From the NCBI GenBank assembly GCA_951230915.1, contig OX579637.1:9548001-9612000 (forward strand): a stretch of DNA of 64,000 bases. The letters are read 5' to 3'. Every line of letters begins with the position of its first letter. Position 1 is the first letter of the stretch. The notes below the pieces were generated by a model. That model did not search any database, was not told the origin of the DNA, and saw only the letters and a program-made list of their open reading frames with translations. This document shows positions 63,541-64,000 of this stretch, piece by piece. The position numbers and the translations under genes were made by a program. The stretch is from Antitrichia curtipendula. Taxonomy: Eukaryota > Streptophyta > Bryopsida > Hypnales > Leucodontaceae.

Positions 63541-64000
63541 AATATGAATATGAATATGAATATGAGTATGAATATGAATATGAATATGAATATGAATATG
63601 ATTATGAATATGAATATGAATATGAATATGAATATGAATATGAATATGAATATGAATATGAATATGAATATGAATATGACTATGAATATGAATATGAATA
63701 TGAATATGAATATGACTATGAATATGAATATGAATATGAATATGAATATGACTATGAATATGACTATGAATATGAATATGAATATGACTATGAATATGAC
63801 TATGAATATGGATATGCATATGCATATGGATATGGATATGCATATGCATATGAATATGAATATGACTATGAATATGAATATGAACATGAATATGAATATG
63901 AATATGAATATGAATATGACTATGAACATGAATATGAATATGAATATGAATATGAATATGACTATGAATATGAATATGACTATGAATATGAATATGACTT

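Larger units (their letters stand above)
1..64000 (+). repeat. Hexanucleotide satellite array, unit TATGAA
   Basis: Every stretch read consists of 6 bp units beginning TATG, nearly always followed by AA, AC, AG, GA or CA. The array enters and leaves the window without a boundary, so its true length is unknown. Pure units have one G/C in six and the common variants two in six, so the DNA is strongly AT-rich; C is scarce on the + strand. All units point the same way except six 24 bp inverted segments. In translation the + strand gives Met-Asn or Tyr-Glu alternation and the - strand Ile-His, Ile-Phe or Ser-Tyr, with stops only where a variant unit makes TAA or TAG. I see no ribosome binding site, codon bias, domain, intron signal or RNA fold that would support a gene. 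Structural or heterochromatic DNA is the likely role; this is inference from satellites in general. Confidence 0.98.
60957..64000 (+). repeat. Satellite domain A4, degenerate tail
   Basis: The first 0.6 kb follows the pattern after inverted segment 5. GACTTTGCAT near 61647 and GACTAAG at 61734 follow, with a 24 bp local duplication that gives GAATAAG at 61758. GAGTATGCAT at 61818 and 62172 marks a 354 bp (59 unit) tandem pair. From 62.8 kb the TATGGA/TATGCA words form a shorter version of the GGATTT block without GGATTT (62814, 63270, 63810). No GACTGTGAG word is present. The array continues past the window edge. Confidence 0.82.

Noticed and set aside
1..64000. Telomere repeat array
   Set aside because: The hexamer TATGAA lacks the G-rich run of known telomere repeats such as TTAGGG or TTTAGGG, and no end structure or subtelomere boundary is seen.
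1..64000. Promoters (TATA-like words) across the array
   Set aside because: TATATG and TATAAA-like words occur by unit composition at many places, with no associated gene or initiation context.

Overview
The whole 64 kb window is one satellite DNA array. On the + strand it is built almost entirely from a 6 bp unit, TATGAA, and a small set of variants (TATGAC, TATGAG, TATGGA, TATGCA, with rarer forms such as TTTGAA, TACGAA, CATGAA, TAAGAA, TAGGAA). I find no unique sequence, no gene, no RNA gene, no transposon and no CRISPR array. A run of 200 Ns interrupts the array at 23977-24176. Very long open frames exist on both strands, but they follow from a 6 bp unit with no stop codon in most frames. 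They read as two-residue repeats (Met-Asn, Tyr-Glu, Ile-His, Ile-Phe) and I do not annotate them as genes.

The sequence does not identify the organism. An uninterrupted short-unit satellite of this size, with nested higher-order repeats and a fixed-length scaffold gap, is typical of heterochromatin (pericentromeric, subtelomeric or sex-chromosome) in a long-read eukaryotic assembly. That is inference; no flanking sequence is present to test it.

Layout. The variant units act as letters, and their order defines longer repeats. 1-8327 is 'type A' array, marked by a 78 bp GGATTT block and by GACTTTGCAT words. 8328-39689 is 'type B' array, marked by about forty copies of the word GACTGTGAG, by TACGCA units and by TAGGAA units; it contains the gap. 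39690-60956 is mainly type A again, with type B patches near its start, and carries large tandem duplications of 3.39, 2.56, 0.97, 1.79 and about 5.17 kb. 60957-64000 is a more degenerate A-like tail with 354 and 456 bp tandem duplications. Six short segments (24 bp each) lie in the opposite orientation and make perfect 32 bp palindromes. They sit in a conserved context and were copied as part of larger units.

The hexamer register (position of TATG modulo 6) is a useful ruler. It stays fixed for tens of kilobases and breaks at about ten places plus the gap. Seven breaks fall within 35902-37479, which looks like a poorly polished or misjoined stretch. Anchor positions given here were read directly and checked against the register; edges of higher-order copies are approximate because flanking units look alike. 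There is no gene network to describe: the content is the history of amplification of one hexamer.
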